A DNA stretch of 64,000 nt from a gamma proteobacterium HTCC2207 (GTDB lineage Bacteria; Pseudomonadota; Gammaproteobacteria; Pseudomonadales; Porticoccaceae). This document shows, one piece after another, positions 51,389 to 61,509 of this stretch. The notes below the pieces were generated by a model that made no database searches, was not told where the DNA came from, and saw only the letters and a list, made by a program, of their open reading frames with translations. A program made the position numbers and the translations under genes. The DNA is taken from assembly GCA_905182265.1 (NCBI GenBank), contig CAJJAO010000006.1, positions 151,550 through 215,549 on the forward strand, written 5' to 3'. Positions within the stretch are counted from its first letter, which is position 1. Each line of letters opens with the position of its first letter.

Positions 51389-52777
51389 ATGCAAGCGACT
51401 AATCTTCTTATTTTGCTCCTCGGTTTCGGCGTGCTTGCGTTTTATTTGGGCCGTGGACGGTCATTGGCCATTGCCGCCCCCCTCGGTGGCATCCGCAAAT
51501 TGCATTCATTGCCTTCTTATTACGGTATGCATGCCGCCCTTTGGTGTGCGCTGCCATCTCTGTTTCTGCTGGGACTCTGGTTAATGTTTGATGAGTCGGT
51601 GATCAACAGTTTAGTGATAGGCTCCGTCGCCGCCGATATAGCGCCCATAGACACAGCCACTTATAACCTACTGCTCAACAAAGTAGCCAATCTTGCCGAC
51701 GGTATATTGCCGCGCAAAGGGCAGACTGAATCGATACTTGCGGCATCTGACCATATGCAGTCTCTGCGTGTAATATCGAGCTGGTCCCTAACGGCACTGT
51801 TATTAGCTCTCTCTACAGCAGGCTTGTTTTGGGGCTGGAGCAAAACCGCCTCAGACTTTCGCGCTCGCCCAGCTGTCGAAAAAGTCATGCAGAACCTGCT
51901 GCTGGCCTGCGCCTGTCTAGCCATCTTTACAACTTTGGGTATTGTTCTGTCGGTTCTGTTTGAAAGTATCCAGTTCTTTAGGTCTGTGCCTATTTACGAC
52001 TTTGTTTTTGGTTTGGAATGGAGCCCCCAAACAGCTATTCGCGAAGATCAGGTAGGCTCGTCGGGCAGCTTCGGTGCTGTGCCACTTTTTGTAGGCACCT
52101 TATTAGTATCGGCGGTTGCCATGGTGGTTGCTGTGCCGGTTGGCCTAATGTCGGCTATCTATCTCGCCGAGTACGCCAGTAAAAATGTCCGCAACTATGC
52201 CAAGCCCGCCCTCGAAGTGTTGGCTGGTATTCCTACTGTTGTCTATGGCTTTTTTGCAGCCTTAACCGTTGCGCCATTTTTGCGAGATTTGGGTAGCAGC
52301 TTTGGGTTAACCGTTTCGTCCGAGAGCGCCCTAGCCGCTGGTGGCGTCATGGGCATTATGATTATTCCGTTTATCTCCTCCCTCGCCGACGACGTGATCA
52401 CTGCCGTCCCCCAGTCTATGCGCGACGGATCTTTGGCCATGGGCGCGACCAAGTCAGAGACAGTGCGCCGTGTAGTTATTCCGGCAGCTCTGCCAGGCAT
52501 AGTCGGCGGCATTATGCTCGCGGTGTCCCGGGCTATTGGTGAAACAATGATTGTGGTGATGGCAGCAGGCATGGCCGCAAAGCTTACCGCCAACCCATTA
52601 GAGTCGGTTACCACGGTTACCGTACAGATCGTCACCTTACTTACAGGCGACCAAGAATTTGATAGCCCGAAAACCCTAGCAGCCTTTGCTCTAGGCCTAA
52701 TGCTATTTACGGTTACCCTGTTACTGAATATCTTTGCCCTGCATATCGTCAAGAAATATCGAGAACAGTATGAGTAA
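51389..52777 (+). CDS. pstC: Phosphate ABC transporter permease PstC
   Basis: Inner-membrane permease. The ATG at 51389 gives 462 residues starting at the first TM (MQATNLLILLLGFGVLAFYLGRG); the track start at 51335 is inside a hairpin. Long-type PstC: a first TM pair, a hydrophilic periplasmic insert, then the permease core with the EAA loop AMGATKSETVRRVVIPAALPGIVGG. Overlaps pstA by eight bases. Long PstC/PstA pairs are typical of marine gammaproteobacteria. Confidence 0.92.
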   Translation: MQATNLLILLLGFGVLAFYLGRGRSLAIAAPLGGIRKLHSLPSYYGMHAALWCALPSLFLLGLWLMFDESVINSLVIGSVAADIAPIDTATYNLLLNKVANLADGILPRKGQTESILAASDHMQSLRVISSWSLTALLLALSTAGLFWGWSKTASDFRARPAVEKVMQNLLLACACLAIFTTLGIVLSVLFESIQFFRSVPIYDFVFGLEWSPQTAIREDQVGSSGSFGAVPLFVGTLLVSAVAMVVAVPVGLMSAIYLAEYASKNVRNYAKPALEVLAGIPTVVYGFFAALTVAPFLRDLGSSFGLTVSSESALAAGGVMGIMIIPFISSLADDVITAVPQSMRDGSLAMGATKSETVRRVVIPAALPGIVGGIMLAVSRAIGETMIVVMAAGMAAKLTANPLESVTTVTVQIVTLLTGDQEFDSPKTLAAFALGLMLFTVTLLLNIFALHIVKKYREQYE

Positions 52778-54050
52778 GCCAGTGGACCATTTAAACAAGA
52801 TCAAACATTCACTCCGCCGCCGAAATCGCGCCGAGGCGAGATTCCGCTGGTACGGTCGCGTAGCTGTTTTTATTGGCTTAGCTGCCGTGGCTGTTCTGTT
52901 TGGCGACATTATCAGTAAAGGCCATGGTGCTTTTCAGGCCACCTATATCAACCTTAGCGTTGCCTATAACCAAGACCTGATTGGCGTTGATAACTTAACC
53001 GACCCCGACGAACTGGCCATGGGTAATTGGCAAGCCTTGCCAAAGGCGGCCCTGCGAGCGCAGTTTCCAGAGGTATCTGGACGCAGTGACAAGCGTAAGC
53101 TTAGTGGCTTATTAAGTAGTGGTGCTGGCTACGATTTAAAAGATCGCCTGTTAGCTAATCCATTACTATTGGGAGAGACAGAGTCGATTTGGTTACTTGC
53201 CGATGACGATATAGACACCTATTACAAGTCTTGGTTAGCCGGCGATGCCTATGCTGCGCGCTTAACCGACAAGCAAATTATTTGGATTGAACAGCTACAT
53301 CAGCAGGGGCAAATACGTTTGCAGCTAAACACCAACTTGTTTACTCGCGGTGATTCCCGAGAGCCAGAGCAGGCCGGTATTCGCGGTGCTGTTATGGGCT
53401 CGCTATTAACTCTGGTGCTTACGCTGATGTTGTCCTTCCCAATTGGAGTATCAGCCGCTATCTATCTCGAAGAGTTTGCGCCTAAAAATCGCTGGACCGA
53501 TTTTATTGAGGTTAATATCAATAATCTGGCGGCGGTGCCTTCTATTATTTTTGGTCTGCTTGGCCTAGCCATCTTCATTAACTTTTTTCATGTGCCAAGG
53601 TCTGTACCTATTGTTGGTGGCCTAGTGCTCACTCTCATGACCTTGCCGACTATTATTATTACCAGTCGAGCCGCTATTAAGTCAGTGCCGCCTTCTATTC
53701 GGCAAGCTGCTCTAGGTATGGGCGCCTCGAAGTATCAGACGGTCTTGCACCATGTGTTGCCCCTAGCTCTACCCGGCATGTTAACCGGCGCGATTATTGG
53801 CATGGCCCAGGCACTAGGTGAAACCGCACCTCTGCTAATGATCGGCATGGTGGCCTTTATTGTGGATATCCCCGGCAGCTTTACGGACCCAGCCACAGTG
53901 TTGCCCGTACAAATTTTTCTCTGGGCAGATAGCCCCGAGCGAGCCTTTATCGAGAAGACCTCAGCGGCCATTATGGTACTGCTAACCTTTTTGATTATCA
54001 TGAACACATCGGCCGTGTGGCTGCGAAAGCGTCTAGAGCGCCGTTGGTAG
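52770..54050 (+). CDS. pstA: Phosphate ABC transporter permease PstA
   Basis: Inner-membrane permease, 426 residues from the ATG at 52770 that overlaps the pstC stop by eight bases. A first TM (about 30-50) is followed by a periplasmic insert and the permease core (about 205-425), with the EAA loop ALGMGASKYQTVLHHVLPLALPG. The track's longer start is rejected. It is followed by pstB after 13 bases. Confidence 0.93.
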   Translation: MSKPVDHLNKIKHSLRRRNRAEARFRWYGRVAVFIGLAAVAVLFGDIISKGHGAFQATYINLSVAYNQDLIGVDNLTDPDELAMGNWQALPKAALRAQFPEVSGRSDKRKLSGLLSSGAGYDLKDRLLANPLLLGETESIWLLADDDIDTYYKSWLAGDAYAARLTDKQIIWIEQLHQQGQIRLQLNTNLFTRGDSREPEQAGIRGAVMGSLLTLVLTLMLSFPIGVSAAIYLEEFAPKNRWTDFIEVNINNLAAVPSIIFGLLGLAIFINFFHVPRSVPIVGGLVLTLMTLPTIIITSRAAIKSVPPSIRQAALGMGASKYQTVLHHVLPLALPGMLTGAIIGMAQALGETAPLLMIGMVAFIVDIPGSFTDPATVLPVQIFLWADSPERAFIEKTSAAIMVLLTFLIIMNTSAVWLRKRLERRW

Positions 54051-54063
54051 AAAGGAATAGATT

Positions 54064-55071
54064 ATGAGTCCAACAGATACAACCAAGCCTGCTAAGGTTG
54101 CCAAAAAAAGCCCTGCTCTTAAGACAAGCGCAGCGGCGCTTAACAAAGCTGCAGCGCCAAATAAAGCGGCAGCGCCCAAAAAAACAGCCGCGAGCAAAAA
54201 ACCAAAGGCTGCAGCAGCTAAAAAGCCCAGGGTTATGGCGGCACCCAAAATGTCTTCGAGCCAAAGCTTAGATGTAGATGATCACAAGGTCACGGTAGGC
54301 AAGAGCTTTAGCGACAATGCCAAAATGACCATGCGTAACATCAATGTTTTTTACGGCGACAAGCAGGCCATTTACGACGTTAATATCGATATTGCCAAAA
54401 ACGAAGTCATCGCCATGATCGGCCCGTCTGGCTGTGGAAAATCGACTTTTTTGCGTACCCTAAATCGCATGAACGACACGGTAGAAGGCTGTCGGGTAGA
54501 AGGCGAAATATGTATGGACGGCGAAGACCTTTATGCCCCAAAGCTCGACGTTGTAGAGCTACGCGCAAGGGTAGGTATGGTCTTCCAAAAGCCCAACCCG
54601 TTCCCTAAGTCGATCTACGAAAATGTGGCCTACGGCCCAAAGATTCATGGCCTAGCAGACACCAGAGTTGATCTGGATGAAATTGTTGAAAACAGTCTGC
54701 GCAAAGCCAGTTTATGGGAAGAGGTCAAAGAACGACTGCACCAGCCTGGCACTGGTTTGTCTGGTGGTCAGCAGCAGCGACTCTGTATAGCAAGAGCCAT
54801 TGCGGTTAGCCCCGAAGTGATTTTAATGGACGAGCCCTGTTCGGCACTGGACCCAATCGCCACGGCAAAAATAGAAGAGTTGATCGAAGAGCTGAGCCAG
54901 AACTTCACTATTGCCATTGTGACCCACAGCATGCAGCAGGCCGCTCGGGTTTCTCATCGCACCGCTTACTTCCATCTGGGTAAGTTGATCGAAGTGAACC
55001 CGACGGAGCAGGTATTTACTATGCCAGAGCACCAGCTAACAGAAGCCTATATTACCGGTCGATTTGGTTAG
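54064..55071 (+). CDS. pstB: Phosphate ABC transporter ATPase PstB with Ala/Lys/Pro-rich N-terminal extension
   Basis: ATPase energising phosphate import. The catalytic part (about residues 80-335) has GPSGCGKST (Walker A), [16 protein letters not shown] (signature) and [12 protein letters not shown] (Walker B), all normal. Residues 1-62 are an unusual low-complexity, basic tail rich in KAAAPKK and AKK units, resembling histone H1-like or AlgP tails. An ATG at 54250 could start a normal-length (273-residue) PstB, but AAAGGAA before 54064 is the better ribosome-binding site, so the extension is probably translated. Confidence 0.92.
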   Translation: MSPTDTTKPAKVAKKSPALKTSAAALNKAAAPNKAAAPKKTAASKKPKAAAAKKPRVMAAPKMSSSQSLDVDDHKVTVGKSFSDNAKMTMRNINVFYGDKQAIYDVNIDIAKNEVIAMIGPSGCGKSTFLRTLNRMNDTVEGCRVEGEICMDGEDLYAPKLDVVELRARVGMVFQKPNPFPKSIYENVAYGPKIHGLADTRVDLDEIVENSLRKASLWEEVKERLHQPGTGLSGGQQQRLCIARAIAVSPEVILMDEPCSALDPIATAKIEELIEELSQNFTIAIVTHSMQQAARVSHRTAYFHLGKLIEVNPTEQVFTMPEHQLTEAYITGRFG

Positions 55072-55104
55072 GCGCGTAATTTTATAAAAGCCTATAGCTT
55101 TAAA

Positions 55105-55159
55105 TTAAAAGCAGGTTAAAAGCAGATTAATAGTAAGTTAAAAGCAGGCTAAAGATAGC
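55105..55159. repeat. 11-bp tandem repeat, five units
   Basis: Units ttaaaagcagg, ttaaaagcaga, ttaatagtaag, ttaaaagcagg and ctaaagatagc lie between the pstB stop and the phoU ATG. The 11-base period equals about one helical turn, so factor binding is possible, but a slippage origin is simpler. Confidence 0.75.
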
Positions 55160-55175
55160 CTCAACGGAGAATAAC

Positions 55176-55859
55176 ATGGCAAAAATGTCATTTGAAAATC
55201 ACATCATGAAGCAGTTCGACGAAGAGCTAGAAGAGATTCGTACGCGACTGATGGAGATGGGCGGCAAGGTAGAGCAGCAGCTACAAAATGCTGTGCGAGC
55301 GCTTATTGAAGGCGACAGCAAACTGGCAGAAGAAGTGGTGAGCGAAGATCACCGTGTCGACGATATGGAAGTCGACATCGACGAAGCCTGCATTTTGATT
55401 ATTGCGCGACGCCAACCGGCAGCGAGTGACCTGCGACTAGTTATGATGGTGACCAAGGCCGTCAATGATTTAGAGCGCATCGGTGACGAGGCCAAAAAAA
55501 TTGCCAATCACGCAATCATTCTAGCCGAGCAGACCGGTTCTTCCACCGGCTACCCAGAAGTACGGCACATGGGCGCATCGGTTAACCGTATGCTAGCCAA
55601 TGCTCTAGATGCCTTTGCCCGCTTTGACGTTGAAGCCGCCATGAGCACAATCGACGAAGACAAGAAAATTGACCAGGACTACAAAACAGCCCTGCGTGAG
55701 TTAGCGACCTACATGATGGAAGATCCCCGCAGTATTAGCCGAGTGATTAATATTCTCTGGGTAATTCGCTCTCTCGAACGCATTGGCGACCATGCCAAAA
55801 ATCTCTGCGAGCAAATTGTCTTTGTCGTCAAAGGTAAGGATATTCGTCACCAAAAGTAA
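55176..55859 (+). CDS. phoU: Phosphate signalling protein PhoU
   Basis: Dimeric six-helix regulator that restrains PhoR and Pst activity when phosphate is plentiful. The 227 residues contain two PhoU repeats, each with an E/D-x-x-x-D-type metal motif (VDDMEVDIDEACI near 65 and QDYKTALRELATYM near 165). A second set includes RSLERIGDHAKNLCE, a PhoU hallmark. Last gene of the pstSCAB-phoU operon. Confidence 0.95.
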   Translation: MAKMSFENHIMKQFDEELEEIRTRLMEMGGKVEQQLQNAVRALIEGDSKLAEEVVSEDHRVDDMEVDIDEACILIIARRQPAASDLRLVMMVTKAVNDLERIGDEAKKIANHAIILAEQTGSSTGYPEVRHMGASVNRMLANALDAFARFDVEAAMSTIDEDKKIDQDYKTALRELATYMMEDPRSISRVINILWVIRSLERIGDHAKNLCEQIVFVVKGKDIRHQK

Positions 55860-55952
55860 TATTGTAGGGCACGTTATTAAGAAGGCTTATCGCCCTTTTT
55901 GCCCAGCAGCTTAGCCGGCAATATTTAATAGAAATAAAAACAAGGTGACAGT

Positions 55953-57440
55953 ATGCTATTTCAGCCCCATGTTCTTGCCCTCTCGATAAGCAGCCTACTG
56001 TTGCTATCCTGTGGGGGTGGCGGCTCCGATACTGCCCCAGCCGTTGTTGTGGCCAACGAGCCACCCAGCCTATCCCTAGCAGCAGAAAGCTCAATTCTAG
56101 AGGGCGGCACAGATATAGCCACCGCCATAGGGTCTGACCCCGAAGGCCAAACCCTCAGCTACAGTTTGTCGGCAGGCCGTGATAAAGACCTATTCAGTAT
56201 CGTTGCCAGCGGTGCCCTTAGCTTTAAAGAGGCTCCAGACTTTGAAGCCCCCGCTGATGCAGATGCAGACAATATCTATGAGCTGACAGTGCAAGTGGCT
56301 GATAGCCAAGGCACTACTGCCAGCCAAGAGATGCTGGTCACCGTACAAAATGCCTTTGAAGGGCGAGTGATTGACGGGCCCCTATCGGGCAGTGAAGTGT
56401 TTCTTGACCTTAATGGCAACGGTATTCTTGATGAAGGCGAACCCTCTGGTTTAAGTGATATAGAAGGCTACTTTCAACTGCCTTTATTAGCAGACAATGT
56501 AGCAAGAGATCTCGCAGACAACCTATCAGCCCAGCTTGTGTCATTGGGAGGCATAGACAGCCTGACCAATGTAGAGCTGAGCAATTTCACCTTAACCGCC
56601 GATCTGCCCGCCGACCCCAGTGGTTTGATTGCCATTACCCCCATCAGCTCCGTACTCACCACAGTCGATACAGATGAAGCCAAAGCAGAGATACTCAGCG
56701 CGCTGGGCATCAGTGGCACAGTCGACGAATTCTTAGCTAAAGACCTATGGGCCATGGCTCAGGCAGATGAGGCCAATAGCCGCGCATTACAGAATATTAA
56801 CCAGCAGATAGGCCTGCTGTTTAGCACCGCCACTACTCTTGCCGAAAGTAATGAAGCTTTGGCAGCTGATGAACTTGCCGCAGTCACCGAGGCAGTCGCC
56901 AAGGCCATTTCGGACCTTATTGCCAGTCAAGGCTCTATCGATTTTGGTTCCAGCACAACCATTTATGGATTGCTGATCGACTCCCTACCAGCCAACTCTT
57001 CAGTGTCTGCATTAATTATGGGTGCGGTGGCGTTGAATCAGGCAGAGTTAAATGAGCTACTGGCAGGCAGCGACCTAAACCCCGGGTCACTGGCCTCGGC
57101 AGATTTTGTATTAACAGCCCAGACCACATTGCAGGCCGCTATAGATAATATTCTTAGGGGCGTTACTAATATTGCGGTATTTTTGTCTGATGCATCGATT
57201 AGCGCTTTGTTTGCAGGCAATGACTTATTTATTGCCCAGACAGACACCGACGGCGATGGCATTTTTAATCTGGCCGACCTAGATGACGATGGCGACAATG
57301 TTATCGACAGCCTAGATGCGTTTCCATTGGATGCAACAGAATCCGTGGACACAGATGGGGACGGCGTGGGCGACAACGCAGATACCGACGATGACAACGA
57401 CGGTATTCCCGATGAGTCTGACGATTCGCCCTTAGGCTAG
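55953..57440 (+). CDS. Secreted lipoprotein with cadherin-like domain and calcium-binding repeats
   Basis: A 495-residue lipoprotein. Signal peptide with lipobox LLLSC (lipidated C20), then a Gly/Ser linker. A cadherin-like beta domain (about 35-135; SLSAGRDKDLFSI, FEAPADADADN), a second domain beginning VIDGPLSGSEVFLDLNGNGILDEGEPSG (Ca-binding), a long Ala/Leu-rich helical region (about 215-420), and C-terminal thrombospondin type 3-like repeats (DTDGDGIFNLADLDDDGD). Calcium-dependent adhesion or cell-surface function is inferred. It is independent of the Pst operon. Confidence 0.78.
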   Translation: MLFQPHVLALSISSLLLLSCGGGGSDTAPAVVVANEPPSLSLAAESSILEGGTDIATAIGSDPEGQTLSYSLSAGRDKDLFSIVASGALSFKEAPDFEAPADADADNIYELTVQVADSQGTTASQEMLVTVQNAFEGRVIDGPLSGSEVFLDLNGNGILDEGEPSGLSDIEGYFQLPLLADNVARDLADNLSAQLVSLGGIDSLTNVELSNFTLTADLPADPSGLIAITPISSVLTTVDTDEAKAEILSALGISGTVDEFLAKDLWAMAQADEANSRALQNINQQIGLLFSTATTLAESNEALAADELAAVTEAVAKAISDLIASQGSIDFGSSTTIYGLLIDSLPANSSVSALIMGAVALNQAELNELLAGSDLNPGSLASADFVLTAQTTLQAAIDNILRGVTNIAVFLSDASISALFAGNDLFIAQTDTDGDGIFNLADLDDDGDNVIDSLDAFPLDATESVDTDGDGVGDNADTDDDNDGIPDESDDSPLG

Positions 57441-57451
57441 ATAGTAAGCGT

Positions 57452-58081
57452 TTAAGCAGCAGCGCTTGGGCGCTGCTTAACCTGCTCCGACCAACGCAAA
57501 AGGTTAGTGCAGTGGTCTGGAATACCTTTCTTTACCCAGCGGGCAAAGTCGAGAATCGTTAGTGCGCTAATATCGGCCACAGAGAAATAGTCACCAACCA
57601 TATACTGGTTAGTCGCCAGATGAGCCTCTAGGTCAGCAAACAGATTGTCTAACTTCAGCAGACCCCGTTCGGCCAACGCAGGTATCTGCGCATAATCATG
57701 GGGCCCAGGCATAGCGCGATTGGCAAAGCCCGGTGTGGTATTTCTAAAGGCATCGGCAACCGCAAACAACCCATTAGTTTCTAACTGAGTATTAAACGAC
57801 TCAACCTGAGCGCGCTCAACAGGGGTGCGGCCATACAGTGGTGTCTGAGGATAAATCTCTTCAAGGTAGCGACAGATAGCAGACACTTCGGTAATACAGG
57901 TACCATCATCAAGCTGTAATAGGGGAACCTGCGCCGAAGGGTTAATCTTTTTAAACGCCTCAGAAAACTGTTCGCCCTTAGATAGATCGACCTGAATGGT
58001 TTCGAGAGTCACGCCTTTTTCAGCTAAAAATATACGCACTCGTCTTGGGCTAGGCGCTGTCGCGCAATCATAAAATTTCAT
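57452..58081 (-). CDS. Glutathione S-transferase family protein
   Basis: A 209-residue cytosolic GST. The N-terminal thioredoxin fold (about 1-80) includes MKFYDCATAPSPRRVRIFLAEKG and the cis-Pro segment AQVPLLQLDDGTCITEVSAICRYLEE; an all-helical C-terminal domain follows (about 90-209, VGDYFSVADISALTILDF). It likely transfers glutathione to electrophiles; the substrate is unknown. The last codons are inside a short palindromic hairpin. Just downstream of dxs on the same strand. Confidence 0.9.
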   Translation of the reverse strand: MKFYDCATAPSPRRVRIFLAEKGVTLETIQVDLSKGEQFSEAFKKINPSAQVPLLQLDDGTCITEVSAICRYLEEIYPQTPLYGRTPVERAQVESFNTQLETNGLFAVADAFRNTTPGFANRAMPGPHDYAQIPALAERGLLKLDNLFADLEAHLATNQYMVGDYFSVADISALTILDFARWVKKGIPDHCTNLLRWSEQVKQRPSAAA

Positions 58082-58099
58082 GCTGTTGCCTTTTTATTA

Positions 58100-60034
58100 T
58101 TATTTGGCCGCACGGCTGGGCAGTTTAAGCAGAGCCAAGCGCTGTTCAATAGTGTGTAACATGCCCGCAGCATCAAGGCCCGTAGCCGCCAGCTGTTGGG
58201 TATGGGTGCCATGGTCGACAAATACATCGGGCAGGCCAATATGTAATATCGGCATCACGATACCCTGCTTAGCTAAAAATTCACTGACTGCAGCACCAGC
58301 GCCACCAGCAATGCTATTTTCTTCTACCGTCACCAGCAGTTCATGGTCTGCCGCGAGCTGGCTGATTAGGGCCTCATCAATAGGCTTAACAAAGCGCATA
58401 TCCGCAACGCTAGCATTGAGGCTATCAGCCGCTGTTAGCGCCGCCGCCAAGGTAGTACCAAAATTAAGAATAGCCACCTGAGAACCATCGCGGCGCATAA
58501 TACCTTTGCCAACCGGCAGGGCGGTCATGGCTTGTTCAATCACCGCACCCGGGCCAGTGCCTCGAGGGTAGCGAACCGCCGCAGGGCCCTGATGAATAAA
58601 GCCGGTATAGAGCAGCTGGCGAGTTTCGTTTTCGTCTGACGGCGCCATCACCAACATATTGGGAATACAGCGCAAATAGCTAATATCGTAGGCACCGGCA
58701 TGGGTCGCGCCGTCTTCACCCACCATGCCTGCACGGTCTAGAGCAAACAACACATCCAAATTTTGTAGGGCCACATCGTGCACCAGCTGGTCGTAGCCGC
58801 GCTGCAAAAATGTCGAATAAATAGCCACCACCGGCTTAGCCCCTTCACAGGCCATGCCGGCTGCCAGAGTGACCGAATGTTGCTCGGCAATGGCCACATC
58901 TTCAAAACGCTCGGGAAAGCGCTGGGCAAACTCATTCATGCCAGAGCCGTCGCACATCGCCGGGGTAATACCCACCAGGCGTTGATCTTTTTCAGCCATG
59001 TCGCAAAGCCAGTCACCAAACACCTTTTGGTACTTAGGTTTAGCGGGTTTGGCTACAGCATCAGCCTGGGTCACCGCCGCCTGCACAGCAGGTTTGGGCT
59101 CGATTTTATTCAGGGCATGGTAGCCAACCGGGTCATTCTCGGCGGGCTCAAAGCCTTTACCCTTGTGGGTAATAATATGCAGTAGCACCGGGCCGTCGAT
59201 GTCTTTAATCTTGTTTAAAATTTCTACCAGCATGGGCAGATCATGGCCGTCTATGAGGCCAATATAATAAAAGCCCAGCTCTTCAAAGATGGTCGCAGGC
59301 GAGACCATGCTCTTCATATATTCTTCAGTACGGCGCACAAAGTTTTTCGCCTGGGGCAGCGTGCGCAGAGCTTTTTTGCCGCTCTCCCGCAGGTTGGTGT
59401 AAAACTTACTGGACCAGAGCTTAGCAAAATAAGTCGACAGACCACCCGTATTACGGGAAATAGACATCTGGTTATCGTTGAGTACGACCAACAGCTTTTT
59501 GTCCACATGGGCAGCATGGTTAATAGCTTCAAAGGCCATGCCCGCAGTCATGGCACCATCGCCCATCACCGCTACCGTTCTGCGAGTTTCACCCAGCTGA
59601 TTTGACGCCATGGCCATGCCCAGCGCTGCGCTAATAGAGGTGCTGGAATGGCCGACACCAAAGGTATCGTATTCACTCTCTGAGCGCTTAGGGAAGCCAG
59701 ACAGACCATCTTTTTGGCGCATGGTGAGCATCTGCTCGCGCCGGCCTGTGAGTATTTTGTGGGGATAGGTTTGGTGGCCAACGTCCCACACCAAGCGGTC
59801 ATGGGGCGTATCAAAAACGGTATGTAGAGCAACGGTAAGCTCGGCAACCCCAAGCCCCGCACCAAAATGACCACCGGTTTTGCCCACGCAGTACAGCATA
59901 AAGGCACGCAGTTCGTCGGTGACGGTCAAGAGTTCATCGCCAGTCAATTGGCGCAAATCTGCCGGAGCACTAATACGATCTAAAAGAGGCGTATCTGGTC
60001 GGCTGAGCGGGATATCCGTAAATGTTTTTGGCAT
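58100..60034 (-). CDS. dxs: 1-deoxy-D-xylulose-5-phosphate synthase
   Basis: First step of the MEP isoprenoid pathway: condenses pyruvate and glyceraldehyde 3-phosphate using TPP. Three transketolase domains; TPP motif [17 protein letters not shown] to [11 protein letters not shown], catalytic His in [14 protein letters not shown] and pyrimidine-domain [13 protein letters not shown]. The 644-residue length is normal. Third in the xseB-ispA-dxs order conserved in gammaproteobacteria, 48 bases from ispA. Confidence 0.97.
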   Translation of the reverse strand: MPKTFTDIPLSRPDTPLLDRISAPADLRQLTGDELLTVTDELRAFMLYCVGKTGGHFGAGLGVAELTVALHTVFDTPHDRLVWDVGHQTYPHKILTGRREQMLTMRQKDGLSGFPKRSESEYDTFGVGHSSTSISAALGMAMASNQLGETRRTVAVMGDGAMTAGMAFEAINHAAHVDKKLLVVLNDNQMSISRNTGGLSTYFAKLWSSKFYTNLRESGKKALRTLPQAKNFVRRTEEYMKSMVSPATIFEELGFYYIGLIDGHDLPMLVEILNKIKDIDGPVLLHIITHKGKGFEPAENDPVGYHALNKIEPKPAVQAAVTQADAVAKPAKPKYQKVFGDWLCDMAEKDQRLVGITPAMCDGSGMNEFAQRFPERFEDVAIAEQHSVTLAAGMACEGAKPVVAIYSTFLQRGYDQLVHDVALQNLDVLFALDRAGMVGEDGATHAGAYDISYLRCIPNMLVMAPSDENETRQLLYTGFIHQGPAAVRYPRGTGPGAVIEQAMTALPVGKGIMRRDGSQVAILNFGTTLAAALTAADSLNASVADMRFVKPIDEALISQLAADHELLVTVEENSIAGGAGAAVSEFLAKQGIVMPILHIGLPDVFVDHGTHTQQLAATGLDAAGMLHTIEQRLALLKLPSRAAK

Positions 60035-60082
60035 GGTTGCTACGTAGGTTGTTGAGGTTCAATCTTACATCAATTGGGCCGG

Positions 60083-61018
60083 TTAATAAGCCCGTTTAAC
60101 AATAAAGCTGGCGAGCTGGCGCAGAGGTTCGGCGCGCTCATCAAAAATGGCCAGACTGGTAATACTATGCTGATATAACTCGGCAGCCTGACTACGTGCC
60201 TGCTCGAGCCCCAGAATGGAAGTATAGGTTGATTTGCCGTTGGCGACATCAGAACCCTGCTGCTTGCCGAGCTGCTCGGTAGAGCTCTCAACATCGAGAA
60301 TATCGTCTTGAATTTGGAACGCCAAGCCAATGTTTTGAGCAAAGCTCTTTAAGGCATCTAGCTGCTGCTGGCTGGCAGCCCCAGTGGCCATAGCGCCCAT
60401 TAATACCGCCGCTTCTATTAGCGCGCCGGTTTTATGGTTGTGCATGGTTTTTAGCTGGTCCAGATTAAGGGCCTCGCCAGTAGCAGCCAGGTCAATAGCT
60501 TGGCCCGTGACCATGCCACTGCAACCGCCATATCTGGCTAGCATAGCTACCAGTTCTACCACCGTTGCCGCCGGCAGGTCAGACAGCTGAGTCAGCTGCT
60601 CAAAGGCCAGAGACTGCAAAGCGTCCCCCGCCAAAATAGCCGTCGCCTCATCAAATTTAATATGGCAGGTGGGCTGGCCACGACGCAGATCGTCATCGTC
60701 CATAGCCGGCAAATCATCGTGAATCAACGAATAGGCATGCACCATCTCAACAGCCGCAGCCACCTTTGCGATATTCGCGGTATTTACTGTGTTGGCCTTA
60801 TTAGCCTCATTGGCGTTATAGGCATAGCAGCCCGAAATCGCATCCGCCGCCGCAAAACACAGGGCAGGGCGCAAGCGCTTACCGCCATTAAAAACAGAGT
60901 AGCGCATAGCCGCAAAAAGCGTCTCTGCCGGGCCATTGGCCTGGGGCAAAATAAGCTCTAGCTGGTTATCAACCTCAAGGCTGTACTCGGCAAGAAGATC
61001 CTTCAGATGGGCGGGCAT
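60083..61018 (-). CDS. ispA: Farnesyl/geranyl diphosphate synthase
   Basis: Short-chain prenyl diphosphate synthase. FARM motif DDLPAMDDDDLRRG near residue 101; second Asp-rich motif FQIQDDILD near 228. GGKRLRP binds IPP. The 311 residues exceed E. coli (299) because of an insert at about 68-82 in which every third residue is Asn (NAN-EAN-KAN-TVN-TAN), encoded by 9-bp repeats. It sits in a surface loop before the FARM helix, so activity is probably kept. ispA lies between xseB and dxs. Confidence 0.95.
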   Translation of the reverse strand: MPAHLKDLLAEYSLEVDNQLELILPQANGPAETLFAAMRYSVFNGGKRLRPALCFAAADAISGCYAYNANEANKANTVNTANIAKVAAAVEMVHAYSLIHDDLPAMDDDDLRRGQPTCHIKFDEATAILAGDALQSLAFEQLTQLSDLPAATVVELVAMLARYGGCSGMVTGQAIDLAATGEALNLDQLKTMHNHKTGALIEAAVLMGAMATGAASQQQLDALKSFAQNIGLAFQIQDDILDVESSTEQLGKQQGSDVANGKSTYTSILGLEQARSQAAELYQHSITSLAIFDERAEPLRQLASFIVKRAY

Positions 61019-61027
61019 AAAAGCGTG

Positions 61028-61264
61028 CTATTCGTCCGCGTCAAAAGGCTGGCTAACCAGCTCGTCGCCCTGACGCATCAGCAGCTCAACTTTTTGCTCA
61101 GCTTGCTTAAGTGCCGTCTGGCACTCGCGAGCCACCTTAATACCCTGTTCAAAAGACTTCAGGGAATCTTCAAGGCTCAGACTACCGCCTTCCAATGATT
61201 CCACCAACGCCTCTAGGTTTTCTAGTTGCTGCTCAAAATCCACTGCTTTTTTATCGGTTGCCAC
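61028..61264 (-). CDS. xseB: Exodeoxyribonuclease VII small subunit
   Basis: Small helical-hairpin subunit of the single-strand-specific exonuclease VII. The 78 residues include FEQQLENLEALVESLEGGSLSLEDSLKSFEQGI and the RECQTALKQAEQKVELL hallmark. The start is a GTG at 61264. Ten bases upstream of ispA on the same strand. Confidence 0.95.
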   Translation of the reverse strand: MATDKKAVDFEQQLENLEALVESLEGGSLSLEDSLKSFEQGIKVARECQTALKQAEQKVELLMRQGDELVSQPFDADE

Positions 61265-61509
61265 AATTAAAACTCGCTATAAAAAGACGGTAATGCCGTT
61301 TAGTACTCAGTTGTACGTCTAGCACTCGTGTTTTGGTACTACTATTAATAGTAAGAAGGTTAATAGAGCACCCTAACCAACCTAGGCACCTTGGTCAATT
61401 GCTACAGCGCAGATAAATTGACAGACTCGAGCTAGCCATACAGAATAAGACCAGTTAACCAATTTATCTGCCCCCAGTAAGTGGCAACATGTAGGGTAGA
61501 GCGTTCGAG

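Noticed and set aside
55867-55900. AGGGC...GCCCTTTTT possible terminator after phoU
   Set aside because: Only a 5-bp stem with a loop of about 20 bases.
57456-57478. AGCAGCGC-TTGG-GCGCTGCT hairpin at the end of the GST gene
   Set aside because: No T-run on either strand and it lies in the coding end (Ala codons), so it was not called a terminator.
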